A stretch of DNA of 64,000 nucleotides from Roseateles_B sp041912595. Lineage in GTDB: Bacteria > Pseudomonadota > Gammaproteobacteria > Burkholderiales > Burkholderiaceae_C. Made by a program: the position numbers and the translations under genes. Of the stretch, positions 15,885 through 23,864 are shown piece by piece. Below the pieces are notes generated by a model. It saw only the letters and a list, made by a program, of their open reading frames with translations. It was not told the DNA's origin and did no database searches. Where the stretch lies: the NCBI GenBank assembly GCA_041912595.1, contig JAYRMR010000007.1, forward strand, positions 55,770-119,769, read 5' to 3'. Positions within the stretch are counted from its first letter, which is position 1. Each line of letters opens with the position of its first letter.

Positions 15885-16716
15885 GCGCCGCCCCCTTCCC
15901 CGCCAGCGTGGCTTCACGCTGATCGAGGCCGTCATCGTCATCGTGGTGATGGGCGGCATCATCGCGGGCGTCTCCGTGTTCATCGGGCCCGCCGTGCGCG
16001 CCTACCTGGACAGCGCCGCCCGCGCCGACCTGGCCGCCCGGGCCGACATCGCCCTGCGGCGCATGGCCCGCGACCTGGCGGATTCCCTGCCCAACAGCGT
16101 GCGCATCGTCTCCACGGCCAGCAGCACGACGATGGAGCTCATTCCCATGACGGGTGCCGCGCGGTACCAGACCGAGGGCGCGGGCGCCCTGGCCTTCGGC
16201 ACGGCGGACACCAGCTTCAACCTCGTCGGTGCGGGCCTCACGATGAGCGCCAACCAGAACCTGGTCTGGTACAACCTCGGGCCGCTGGTCCCCGATGCCA
16301 ACGCCTACGCCGCCGTCAGCAACACCAGCAACCGGCGCGTGGCCAGCAACGCCGCCGGCACGGCCACCGCCATCACGCTGGCCAGCAACCCCGGCCTGCC
16401 CGTCAGCCTGATGGCGCCGCCCTTCCGCGTCTATGCCGTCGGCACGCCGGTGACCTACCGCTGCGACCTCACGGCCCGCACGCTGACGCGCTACAGCGGC
16501 TACGGCTTCGTGGCCGCCCAGCCGGACCCGCCCGCGGCGGGCAGCAGCGCCCTGCTCGCCAAGGACGTGAGCGATTGCAGCTTCACCTACGAGGGGCTGG
16601 TCGTCGCCTTCCGGGCCGGCACCGTGAACCTGCGCCTCTCGCTGCAGGCGAACACCATGCTCGGCACCGAAACCGTCCGCCTCTTCCGGGCCGTGCACGT
16701 GGACAATTTGCCATGA
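15865..16716 (+). CDS. mshO: MshO-like minor pilin
   Basis: 283 residues. The leader ends in RQRGFTLIEAVIVIVVMGGI, with the cleavage Gly, +1 Phe and +5 Glu. The long body contains RRMARDLADSLPNSVRI, typical of MshO/PilW-like pilins, and further blocks with a likely disulfide (YRCDLTA, VSDCSFTY). It overlaps mshD by 20 bases at its start and mshP by four at its end, so translation of the minor pilins is coupled. It probably helps initiate or cap the pilus. Confidence 0.84.
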   Translation: MHRMLPERRPLPRQRGFTLIEAVIVIVVMGGIIAGVSVFIGPAVRAYLDSAARADLAARADIALRRMARDLADSLPNSVRIVSTASSTTMELIPMTGAARYQTEGAGALAFGTADTSFNLVGAGLTMSANQNLVWYNLGPLVPDANAYAAVSNTSNRRVASNAAGTATAITLASNPGLPVSLMAPPFRVYAVGTPVTYRCDLTARTLTRYSGYGFVAAQPDPPAAGSSALLAKDVSDCSFTYEGLVVAFRAGTVNLRLSLQANTMLGTETVRLFRAVHVDNLP

Positions 16717-17183
16717 CGCCCCAACGCCAATCCGGCTTCACCATGGCCTCGCTGCTGTTCATCCTGGTCGTGCTGGCTGCGCTCGGCGCTGCCATGGCCC
16801 TGTTCACGCAGCGCCAGCACATGAGCTCGGCCGCCGAGCTCGCCGCCTCGCGGGCCTACCAGGCCGCCTATGCCGGGCTGGAGTTCGGCAGCTTCCAGGC
16901 ACTGCGCAACCCGGCCCCGCCCGCCGCGGCCCCGGGCTGCTTCGCCCAGACCAACCTCAGCTTCGCGTCCGCCACGGACCCGGCACTGGCCGACTTCACG
17001 GTCACGGTCTCCTGCGTCCGCACCCCCGGGACGGGCACGGTCAGCGACGGCGCGACGACGCTGGCCTTCTATGACATCACCGCCGTGGCCTGCAACCAGC
17101 CGGCCGCCGGTGTGTGCCCGGCCGGCGCGACGCCCGGGGCCACCTATGTCGAACGCAGCCTCAGCCGGAGGGTGAGCCGATGA
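16713..17183 (+). CDS. mshP: MshP-like minor pilin/accessory protein
   Basis: 156 residues from ATG 16713 (ATGA overlap with mshO). The leader RQSGFTMASLLFILVVLAAL resembles a prepilin helix but lacks the +5 Glu, as is usual for MshP/PilX-like proteins. The body shows SRAYQAAYAGLEFGSFQALR, a block shared with PilX-type proteins, and cysteines at GCFAQ, SCVRT, ACNQ and VCPAG. It sits between mshO and mshQ as in other MSHA loci and overlaps mshQ by four bases. Confidence 0.8.
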   Translation: MTPQRQSGFTMASLLFILVVLAALGAAMALFTQRQHMSSAAELAASRAYQAAYAGLEFGSFQALRNPAPPAAAPGCFAQTNLSFASATDPALADFTVTVSCVRTPGTGTVSDGATTLAFYDITAVACNQPAAGVCPAGATPGATYVERSLSRRVSR

Positions 17184-20100
17184 ACCGATGCCTGCCCCCG
17201 GCATGCCCTCCCGTGGACTCGCTGTGGAGGGTCCTGGTCCGCCATGTGCATGACGGCCTGGGCGGCGCGCTGTCCGTGGCAGCCGTGCTGCTGGCGCTGC
17301 TCCTTGCGGACCCGGCGTTGGCCCAATGCGGCCCGCTGTCCACGGCTAATGCCGTCACCGCGGGCAGCGGCGGCAACCTCAACCTGGCCACGGATTTCCT
17401 CGTCAACGGCAACCTCACGAGCGGCAGCGGCCCCAACCTGCCGACTACCGGGGTGCGCAACAGCAACGCGACGACCTTCCCCTCGCCGCAGCCCTCGACC
17501 TTCCCGAGCTTCAGCGCCAGCACCAATGTCAGCAGCGGCCCCGTGGCACCCGGCACCTACAACAAGGTCACGCTCTCCGGCACCCAGAGCTTCAGCGGCG
17601 GCACCTACTACATCAACAACGTGGTCCTGAACGCCGGCTCGACCATCACGCTGGGCAGCGGCACCTATTTCGTCAGCGTCTTCCAGATGCTGGACAACGT
17701 CACGGTGAACACCAGCGGCGCCGTGCGGCTATACATCGGCAGTGTCCTCAGTGGCGGCAACTTCGTGAGCATCAACACGGCCGGCCCCACGGCCAATCTG
17801 ATGGTCACGCTGGCCAACAATGCCAGCGTCAGCTTCTCCAACAGCGCCAACTTCCGCGGCGTGATCTACGGGACGTCGAACAACAATGTCAACGTCAGCA
17901 ATTTCGCCACCATCACCGGCATGATCGCCGTGACCGGCAGCGTCAGCCTGACCACCGGCTCCAGCATCACCTTCAGCGCCGCCGACCAGGCCGCCATCGG
18001 CAACAGCAGCACCTGTGACCCGAATGCCGTCGGGCTGGTCGCCGACTACCACTTCGACGAGTGCAGCTACAACGGCACGTCAGGCGAAGCCAAGGACAGC
18101 CGCAACAGCTACCACGCCACATCCATGGGCACTCGCCCGAGCACGGCGTCGGGCGGCGTGATCGGCCGCTACCTCAATACGACGGCTCTGAACGCCTACC
18201 TGCTCACCACCAGCAAGGTCCCGCTGCCGGGCGCCTACACCATCTCCAGCTGGTACAAGACGCCCTTCGCCACGGACGCCAGCAACCAGTACCACGTGCT
18301 CGGCTCCCTTGACACCTCGGGGAGCACCTGCATGGGCGACCTGATGTTCAGCGACGACAAGAACTCCTACCGCTGGGGCGTCTACAGCCAGCCGGGTGGC
18401 ATCGTTCCAGGCACGCAGTCCGTCAACCTCGCGAGCGGCTGGCACCATGTGGCCCTCGTAGCGAGCGGCAGCACGACGCAGATCTACCTGGACGGCACGC
18501 CCCGGGACTCCGTGCCGCTGCGCATCAACAGCACCAGCGCCTCCCTGGGCATGCGCTACATCGGCACCTCCTGCGACAACGTCAACGTGCAGGCCTTCCG
18601 CGCCCCGATCGATGAGTTCATGGTGTTCAACACAGCCCTGAGCAGCAGCGACGTCAGCAACATCTACAACAACCAGCGCAACGGCAAGAACTGGGACGGT
18701 ACGACCCGCAGCGCCACCTGCGCGCCGGCCGTCGGCAGTTTCCTGATCAGCGGCACGGGCTCGGCCTCCACCTGCAGCCCGCAGACGATCACCGTCACCG
18801 CGCGCGATGCCAGCGGCAACACCCTCACGGGCTACACCGGCACCGTCACGCTCCGGACGTCCAGCAACCTCGGCACCTGGGCCAAGGGCATCAGCCCGAC
18901 GCCCGGGGGCACCCTGACCGCCGGCACCAACGACGGCCAGGCCACCTACACCTTCGTGGCCGGGGACCTCGGCATCGCCAAGTTCACGCTGACCCACCAG
19001 GCCGCGCGCGACCTCACCGTGACGGTCACCGACACCACCACGCTCGTCGCCAGCACCTCTGCCACCGTGCAGTTCCGCGACAACGCCTTCGTGTGGGCGG
19101 AGGACCTCAACAACAAGATCAGCGGCAGCTGGATTGCCGTGGCGGGGCGCATGCACGATCTGCAACTCGCCCTGTGGAAGAAGGACGCCTCGACCGGCCT
19201 GTGCAGCGTCGCCACGGACTACACCGGCAGCCGCAACCTCAAGATCTGGCGCACCGACAGCAGCGGCAGCTGGACGGACCCGACCGTGGCGCTGGCCTCG
19301 CCCGTGAGCATCACCACGACGAAGCCGGGCGCGAGCAACCTCACGCTGACCTTCGCCGCCGGCGTGGCCGCGCTCAACCTGGGCACGACGGACGTCGGGC
19401 AGTACACGCTGAACGTGGCGGACGAGACCAATCTCTACGCCTCCAATGCCATCAGCGGCAGCAGCAGCGTGCTCACGGTGCGGCCCTTCACGATCGTCGT
19501 GAACGGCATCGCGATGGGCGCCACGGCCAACCCCAACGGCAGCGCCGTGAGCGACGCCGTCTTCGGGGCGGCGGGCGCCAACTTCAGCGCGACGGTCGGC
19601 GGCTACCGCTGGAGCAGCGGCGCAGACAGCGCAGGCGACGGCGTGCCGGATGCCAACATCGACCTGGCCACGGCCACCGCCGGCGGCCTCGCGCCCAAGT
19701 TCGCCGCCACGGTCACGCTCAGCCCGCTCGCAGGCTCCCAGAGCCCGGCCGCCGGTGTGCTCGGCACCCTGAACAACGGCGCGGTGAACGTCACCGGCGG
19801 CGCCAGCACGGCCAGCACGCTGCAGTACACCGAGGTCGGCAGCTTCCGGCTCGCCACCGCCAACGCGCTGACGGACTACCTCGGGGTCAGCGGTCTCAAT
19901 GTCGATGCCCTCGTCTTCAACAGCGCCGGCGTGCAGAACACGACCGTCGGGCGCTTCGTCCCCGCGAGCTTCGCCCTCTCCAATGGCAGTGTGAAGCATC
20001 GCAGCACCGCCAGCTGCGCGCCGGCCTCGGCCTTCACCTACCTGGGCGAGAACTTCGAGCTGAGCTTCGACCTCGAGGCCCGCAACGCGCTCGGCGCGCG

Positions 20101-20926
20101 GACCCAGAACTACACCGGCACTTACGCGAAGCTCGCGCTCGCCACGCCGTCCAGCTTCGCGCCGGCCGGCATTGCGGGCAGCACCACCTTCAAGACCGGC
20201 GGCGGGCGGCTGACGGCCGTGAGCAGCGCGGGCACCTGGGCGCTGGGCCAGGCCCCGGCCGTGAAGCTGGTCCTCAACGCGGCCCGGGCCACCGGTGCGG
20301 GCGGTGCGAGCACGCCGGACGGCCCGTTCACGGCCAGCTTCGGCATCCTGCCCTCCGACGGCGAGGCCAGCGGCGTCAGCACTGCCAACCTCGACACGGA
20401 TTCGCCGGCCAATGGCAACGACCGAGGCTTGGTCGCGACAGTCGCCCTGCGCTACGGTCGCCTGCGCCTGCAAAATGCAATAGGCTCCCAGAATCGCAGC
20501 CTGAGCCTGCCGCTGCAGGCGCACTACTGGGACGGCAGCGTCTACCAGACCAACACCCTGGACAGCTGCACCAGCATCAGCAGCAACCAGATCAGCTTCG
20601 GGAACTACCGCAAGACCATGACCAGCGCGGACGCCACGGTACTCAGCAGCCCCGTGACCCTCAACCAGGGGCAGGCCCTGATCACCCTGGCCAAGCCGCT
20701 GAGCGGCCACAACGGCAGCTACGACGTCGCCCTGGCCCTGGGCAGCACCGCCACGGATGCCAGCTGCCTCAGCTGGACCCCCGTGCCCGCCGCCGCCAGC
20801 GGCGCCAATCTCACCCACCTGCGCTGGCCCTGGTGCGGCAGCGCCGCCGACAAGGACCCCAGCGCCCGCGCCAGCTTCGGCGTCTACGGCGGGGCCGGCA
20901 CCACCCTCTTTCAGCGGGAGAACTGA
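17180..20926 (+). CDS. mshQ: MshQ-like large surface protein with LamG-type domain
   Basis: 1248 residues. A signal-like hydrophobic stretch ends near ADPALAQC (about residue 48). The first 300 residues are Ser/Thr/Gly/Asn-rich beta repeats; a LamG/concanavalin-like domain follows (GLVADYHFDECSYNGTSGEA, then TISSWYKTPF and SGWHHVALVASGSTTQIYLD, about 290-500), then an Ig-like segment (TVTARDASGNTLTGYTGTV) and a long C-terminal MshQ/DUF6701 region ending FGVYGGAGTTLFQREN. LamG domains often bind sugars, so this may be a pilus-associated adhesin. It is the last of the four-base-overlap series in this part. Its role in MSHA pili is not known in detail. Confidence 0.84.
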   Translation: MNRCLPPACPPVDSLWRVLVRHVHDGLGGALSVAAVLLALLLADPALAQCGPLSTANAVTAGSGGNLNLATDFLVNGNLTSGSGPNLPTTGVRNSNATTFPSPQPSTFPSFSASTNVSSGPVAPGTYNKVTLSGTQSFSGGTYYINNVVLNAGSTITLGSGTYFVSVFQMLDNVTVNTSGAVRLYIGSVLSGGNFVSINTAGPTANLMVTLANNASVSFSNSANFRGVIYGTSNNNVNVSNFATITGMIAVTGSVSLTTGSSITFSAADQAAIGNSSTCDPNAVGLVADYHFDECSYNGTSGEAKDSRNSYHATSMGTRPSTASGGVIGRYLNTTALNAYLLTTSKVPLPGAYTISSWYKTPFATDASNQYHVLGSLDTSGSTCMGDLMFSDDKNSYRWGVYSQPGGIVPGTQSVNLASGWHHVALVASGSTTQIYLDGTPRDSVPLRINSTSASLGMRYIGTSCDNVNVQAFRAPIDEFMVFNTALSSSDVSNIYNNQRNGKNWDGTTRSATCAPAVGSFLISGTGSASTCSPQTITVTARDASGNTLTGYTGTVTLRTSSNLGTWAKGISPTPGGTLTAGTNDGQATYTFVAGDLGIAKFTLTHQAARDLTVTVTDTTTLVASTSATVQFRDNAFVWAEDLNNKISGSWIAVAGRMHDLQLALWKKDASTGLCSVATDYTGSRNLKIWRTDSSGSWTDPTVALASPVSITTTKPGASNLTLTFAAGVAALNLGTTDVGQYTLNVADETNLYASNAISGSSSVLTVRPFTIVVNGIAMGATANPNGSAVSDAVFGAAGANFSATVGGYRWSSGADSAGDGVPDANIDLATATAGGLAPKFAATVTLSPLAGSQSPAAGVLGTLNNGAVNVTGGASTASTLQYTEVGSFRLATANALTDYLGVSGLNVDALVFNSAGVQNTTVGRFVPASFALSNGSVKHRSTASCAPASAFTYLGENFELSFDLEARNALGARTQNYTGTYAKLALATPSSFAPAGIAGSTTFKTGGGRLTAVSSAGTWALGQAPAVKLVLNAARATGAGGASTPDGPFTASFGILPSDGEASGVSTANLDTDSPANGNDRGLVATVALRYGRLRLQNAIGSQNRSLSLPLQAHYWDGSVYQTNTLDSCTSISSNQISFGNYRKTMTSADATVLSSPVTLNQGQALITLAKPLSGHNGSYDVALALGSTATDASCLSWTPVPAAASGANLTHLRWPWCGSAADKDPSARASFGVYGGAGTTLFQREN

Positions 20927-20971
20927 CTTGATCCGGACATCGAGCGCCCACCTCCGCGCGCAAAGCGGCCG

Positions 20972-22009
20972 ATGAAGCGGCTGCTGCAACTCCTCGGCGC
21001 GCCCTGGCGCAAGGCCATCGGACAGTCCGGCGTGCTCGCCTACCGGGCGACGCCGACGCAGTTCAGCTGGGCTCGCCTCAGCGCTGGCAAGACCTGGCCC
21101 CGCGAACTGCTGGGCCTGGGCCACCTCGAGCGTGCCGACGAGGACGAGAGCCAGTGGGCCCAGAAGCTCGCCGGCCTCGGCCTCGGCGCCGAACAGGTGA
21201 TCGCCCTGCTGGAAATGGACGACTACGCCGTCTACAAGCTCCCGGCCCCCAACGTGCCGTCCAGCGAGCTCAAGGCCGCCGCGCGCTGGCAGATCAAGGA
21301 GCTCGTCGAGGGCCGCCTGGACCAGCTGACCATCGACGTCCTGCAGGCCGGGGACGACTCCCGCAGCCAGAAGGAGATGCTGGTGTTCGCCGCCCGCAAT
21401 GCCGCCATCGAGCGCGTCTGCCATGCCGCGGCCACCGCCGGCTGCACGGCGCAGGTGGTGGACGTCTGGGAGACCGCGGTGCGCAATCTCCAGACGGCCC
21501 GCGCCGCCCTGGACGATCTGTCCGGCAAGGCCACGGCCGCCCTGCTGGTGATGCCGGAGCAGTGCCTGCTGACCATCTCCACGGGGGATGAGCTCTACTA
21601 CACACGCCGCCTCGACGCGGACGACCGCCTCTTCGAACGAGCCACCAGCACCGCCAAGGTGGCCGAGCGCGAGGAAGTGCCGCTGGGCTTCGAGTACATG
21701 CCCGGCGACGAGCTCGGCTTCACCGGCATGGAGACGGAGGAGTCCGGCCTCGTGCTCGAGTTGCAGCGCTCCATCGACGTCTGGGAGCGCTCCTGGCCCG
21801 GCCTGCCGCTCACCCGCCTGTATGTGCTCAGCGCCGATCACGATGAAGCCGTGGCGCGCTTCCTGCAGAAGGAGCTGGGCCTGCGCACGACGGCACTGAC
21901 GCCGGGCTCCCTGTTCAGCGGCGCATCGCTCGGCCCCGATCCCCGCCTCCTGGCCGCCTGTCTGCCCCTGCTGGGTGCCGCCTTGCGCGACGACACCGCC
22001 AGCCCCTAG
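20972..22009 (+). CDS. mshI: MshI-like (PilM-type) pilus biogenesis protein
   Basis: 345 residues with the layout of the actin-like PilM/MshI protein: ALLEMDDYAVYKLPAPNVPS near the start, ARWQIKELVEGRLDQLTID, and a C-terminal part ending LLAACLPLLGAALRDD, the usual last helix of these proteins. It should bind the PilN-like neighbour on the cytoplasmic face and help assemble the inner-membrane platform. It follows mshQ after 45 bases and precedes the next gene by 6. Nucleotide-binding motifs are weak, as in other MshI proteins. Confidence 0.82.
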   Translation: MKRLLQLLGAPWRKAIGQSGVLAYRATPTQFSWARLSAGKTWPRELLGLGHLERADEDESQWAQKLAGLGLGAEQVIALLEMDDYAVYKLPAPNVPSSELKAAARWQIKELVEGRLDQLTIDVLQAGDDSRSQKEMLVFAARNAAIERVCHAAATAGCTAQVVDVWETAVRNLQTARAALDDLSGKATAALLVMPEQCLLTISTGDELYYTRRLDADDRLFERATSTAKVAEREEVPLGFEYMPGDELGFTGMETEESGLVLELQRSIDVWERSWPGLPLTRLYVLSADHDEAVARFLQKELGLRTTALTPGSLFSGASLGPDPRLLAACLPLLGAALRDDTASP

Positions 22010-22015
22010 ACCGCC

Positions 22016-22756
22016 ATGGCACAACAGATCAACCTGCTCACCCCCATCCTGCTCAAGCCCAGGCGCCACTTCACGGCCGTGGCGATGCTGCAGGCGCTGG
22101 GGCTCATCCTGATCGGCAGCCTCGCGCTGGCCGCCTGGATCGGCAGCCGCGCCGACCAGCGCCGCGCCGAGTTCATCAATCGCACCGCCGCGCTGAAGTC
22201 CCAGCAGGACGCGCTGACGCGCACGCTGGCCACGCTGCCAGGCGCTGACGATCTCAAGGCCACCGAGGCCCAGATCGCGCTCCTGAAGCAACAGCAGCAG
22301 AGCCAGTCGGCCCTGCTGCAGTCCCTGACCCACGGCCAGCGCCCGGCGGGTGAGCGCCACAGCGACCTCCTCGCCCTGCTCGCCAGCTCCGTGCCGGCCA
22401 CCGTGTGGCTGCAGGGGCTGCGCTGGCAGGCCGGCCAGCTCGAACTCAGCGGCGGCACGCTGGACCCCTCCGCGCTGCGCGGCTGGGTGTCCCGTCTGCA
22501 GACGCAGGCGCTACTCCACCGGGTCGTGCTGGCGGAAGTGAAGCTGGAGCTCGTGTCCGCCGGCAGCGCCGGTGCCGACGGCGGCCTGGCGGGGCGGCTG
22601 CAGCTGCCCGCGGGCGCCACGTCCGGGCAGCCGGTGTGGGCCTTCCAGGTGCGCGGCGCCGCCCCGGTCCTGCCCCTCACGCCTGCAGCGTCCGCGGCGC
22701 TGGCCGCCGCCGCCCCGGTCCAGGTGGCCACGATGCAGCCGGGAGCTCAGCCATGA
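22016..22756 (+). CDS. PilN-like inner-membrane protein of the MSHA machine
   Basis: 246 residues. A short cytoplasmic N-terminus with the PilN signature QQINLLTPILLKPRR (the INLLP-like segment that PilM/MshI grips) is followed by one membrane helix (about 23-45), a coiled coil (about 50-95) and a periplasmic domain (VWLQGLRWQAGQLELSGGTL) typical of PilN/GspL-C folds. It is placed between mshI and mshJ, where Vibrio and Shewanella encode a comparable protein. A low-complexity Ala/Pro-rich tail ends the protein. The overlap ATGA with mshJ supports joint expression. Confidence 0.82.
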   Translation: MAQQINLLTPILLKPRRHFTAVAMLQALGLILIGSLALAAWIGSRADQRRAEFINRTAALKSQQDALTRTLATLPGADDLKATEAQIALLKQQQQSQSALLQSLTHGQRPAGERHSDLLALLASSVPATVWLQGLRWQAGQLELSGGTLDPSALRGWVSRLQTQALLHRVVLAEVKLELVSAGSAGADGGLAGRLQLPAGATSGQPVWAFQVRGAAPVLPLTPAASAALAAAAPVQVATMQPGAQP

Positions 22757-23421
22757 CGGCCCACGACATCCGCAGCGCCTGGCGCCTGCGCTGGGAACGC
22801 ACCGCCGAGCGCGTCGACGCCCTGAGCCTGCGCGAACGGGTCTTCCTGTTCCTGTGCCTGACCGTGGTGCTCGTGCTGGCCGTCGACACGCTGGTGCTGG
22901 ACCCGCTGATGCGCGAGCAGCGCGAGCAGCAGGCCATCGTGCAGCGCCAGGACGAGGACCTCCGACGCCTGCGCGACCAGATCACCCAGCTCAACGCGCT
23001 GAACCAGGGCGACACCGACCTGGCGCGACGCCGGCGCGAGCTGACCGCGCTCAACGAGGCGCTGCAGGCCCAGGCGCAGCGCCTGGATCAGATCCGTCAG
23101 GGCAGCAGCGCGCTGCCGCAGCTGCCGCAGCTCCTGAGCCAGCTGCTGCAGAAGCACGAGCGCCTGCAGCTGACCCGGCTGGACAGCGCCGCCAAACCGG
23201 CCCCCGAGATGGCCGGGCGTCTGACCGCCCCGGCGGGCCTGCAGTGGCAGGCCGTGGACCTCGAGCTGCGAGGCGACTACGCCGACCTCCTGCAGTACCT
23301 CGCCAGCCTGGAGCAGGCGCTGCCCGAGCTGCGCTGGGGCCCGCTGCAGATCCAGTCCGGCGGCCCGGACGGCGCCCACCGCATGAGTGTGCAGATGTAT
23401 GTGCTGAGGCCCGACGCATGA
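22753..23421 (+). CDS. mshJ: MshJ-like (PilO-type) inner-membrane protein
   Basis: 222 residues from ATG 22753. One membrane helix (about 30-48, FLFLCLTVVLVLAVDTLVL) is followed by a coiled coil (REQQAIVQRQDEDLRRLRDQ) and a small periplasmic domain (LELRGDYADLLQYLASLEQA, then LRWGPLQIQSGG). This is the PilO/GspM layout; it pairs with the preceding PilN-like protein to bridge cytoplasm and secretin. Starts at its neighbours overlap by four bases on both sides. Confidence 0.84.
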   Translation: MTAHDIRSAWRLRWERTAERVDALSLRERVFLFLCLTVVLVLAVDTLVLDPLMREQREQQAIVQRQDEDLRRLRDQITQLNALNQGDTDLARRRRELTALNEALQAQAQRLDQIRQGSSALPQLPQLLSQLLQKHERLQLTRLDSAAKPAPEMAGRLTAPAGLQWQAVDLELRGDYADLLQYLASLEQALPELRWGPLQIQSGGPDGAHRMSVQMYVLRPDA

Positions 23422-23864
23422 GCCGCATGAGCCGAATGAGCCGCCTGATCCTCTCCCGTCGCACGGCCCCGGGGCTGTGCGCCCTCGCGACCTGCGCGCT
23501 GCTGCTGCCGGCCCTGGCCGGCGCCCAGGCGCCGCAGCGCGATCCCATGCAGCCGCCCGCCGCGCTGCGCCCCGCCGCCACGCCGGGCAACGCCAATGCC
23601 GCGCCCACCCTGCCCGACAGCGCCCAGGTCCTGATCGTCGACGGCAAGGCCTATGCGCTGATCGGCAGCCGCCGTTATGCCGCCGGCACACGCATCGGCA
23701 GCGGCCCCGACGCCCTGCTGGTGGAGCGCGTCAATGAACACGGCGTCTGGCTGCGCAGCCGGGACGGGCTGCATGCGCTGCCCATGCTCAGCGGCGTCAG
23801 CAAGAAGCCCAGCCCCGAATCCGGTTCGCCCGACAAGTCACAAGAGAAAAGGGATCGCCCATGA
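23418..23864 (+). CDS. mshK: MshK-like periplasmic protein
   Basis: 148 residues with an unusual start MSRMSRMSRLIL, caused by a short DNA repeat (atgagccgc), so initiation could occur at any of three ATGs (23418, 23427, 23436). A signal peptide ends near ALAGAQA. The mature protein has the MshK/PilP/GspC-like pattern DPMQPPAALR and LIVDGKAYALIGSRRYAAGT. It likely links the inner-membrane complex to the MshL secretin. The stop overlaps the secretin start by four bases. Confidence 0.78.
   Translation: MSRMSRMSRLILSRRTAPGLCALATCALLLPALAGAQAPQRDPMQPPAALRPAATPGNANAAPTLPDSAQVLIVDGKAYALIGSRRYAAGTRIGSGPDALLVERVNEHGVWLRSRDGLHALPMLSGVSKKPSPESGSPDKSQEKRDRP

Noticed and set aside
18080..22360. Very long open frame on the minus strand opposite mshQ, mshI and the PilN-like gene
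   Set aside because: Its predicted product is rich in Gly, Arg, Ala and His without family motifs, and it mirrors well-supported plus-strand genes. High GC content removes stop codons on the opposite strand.
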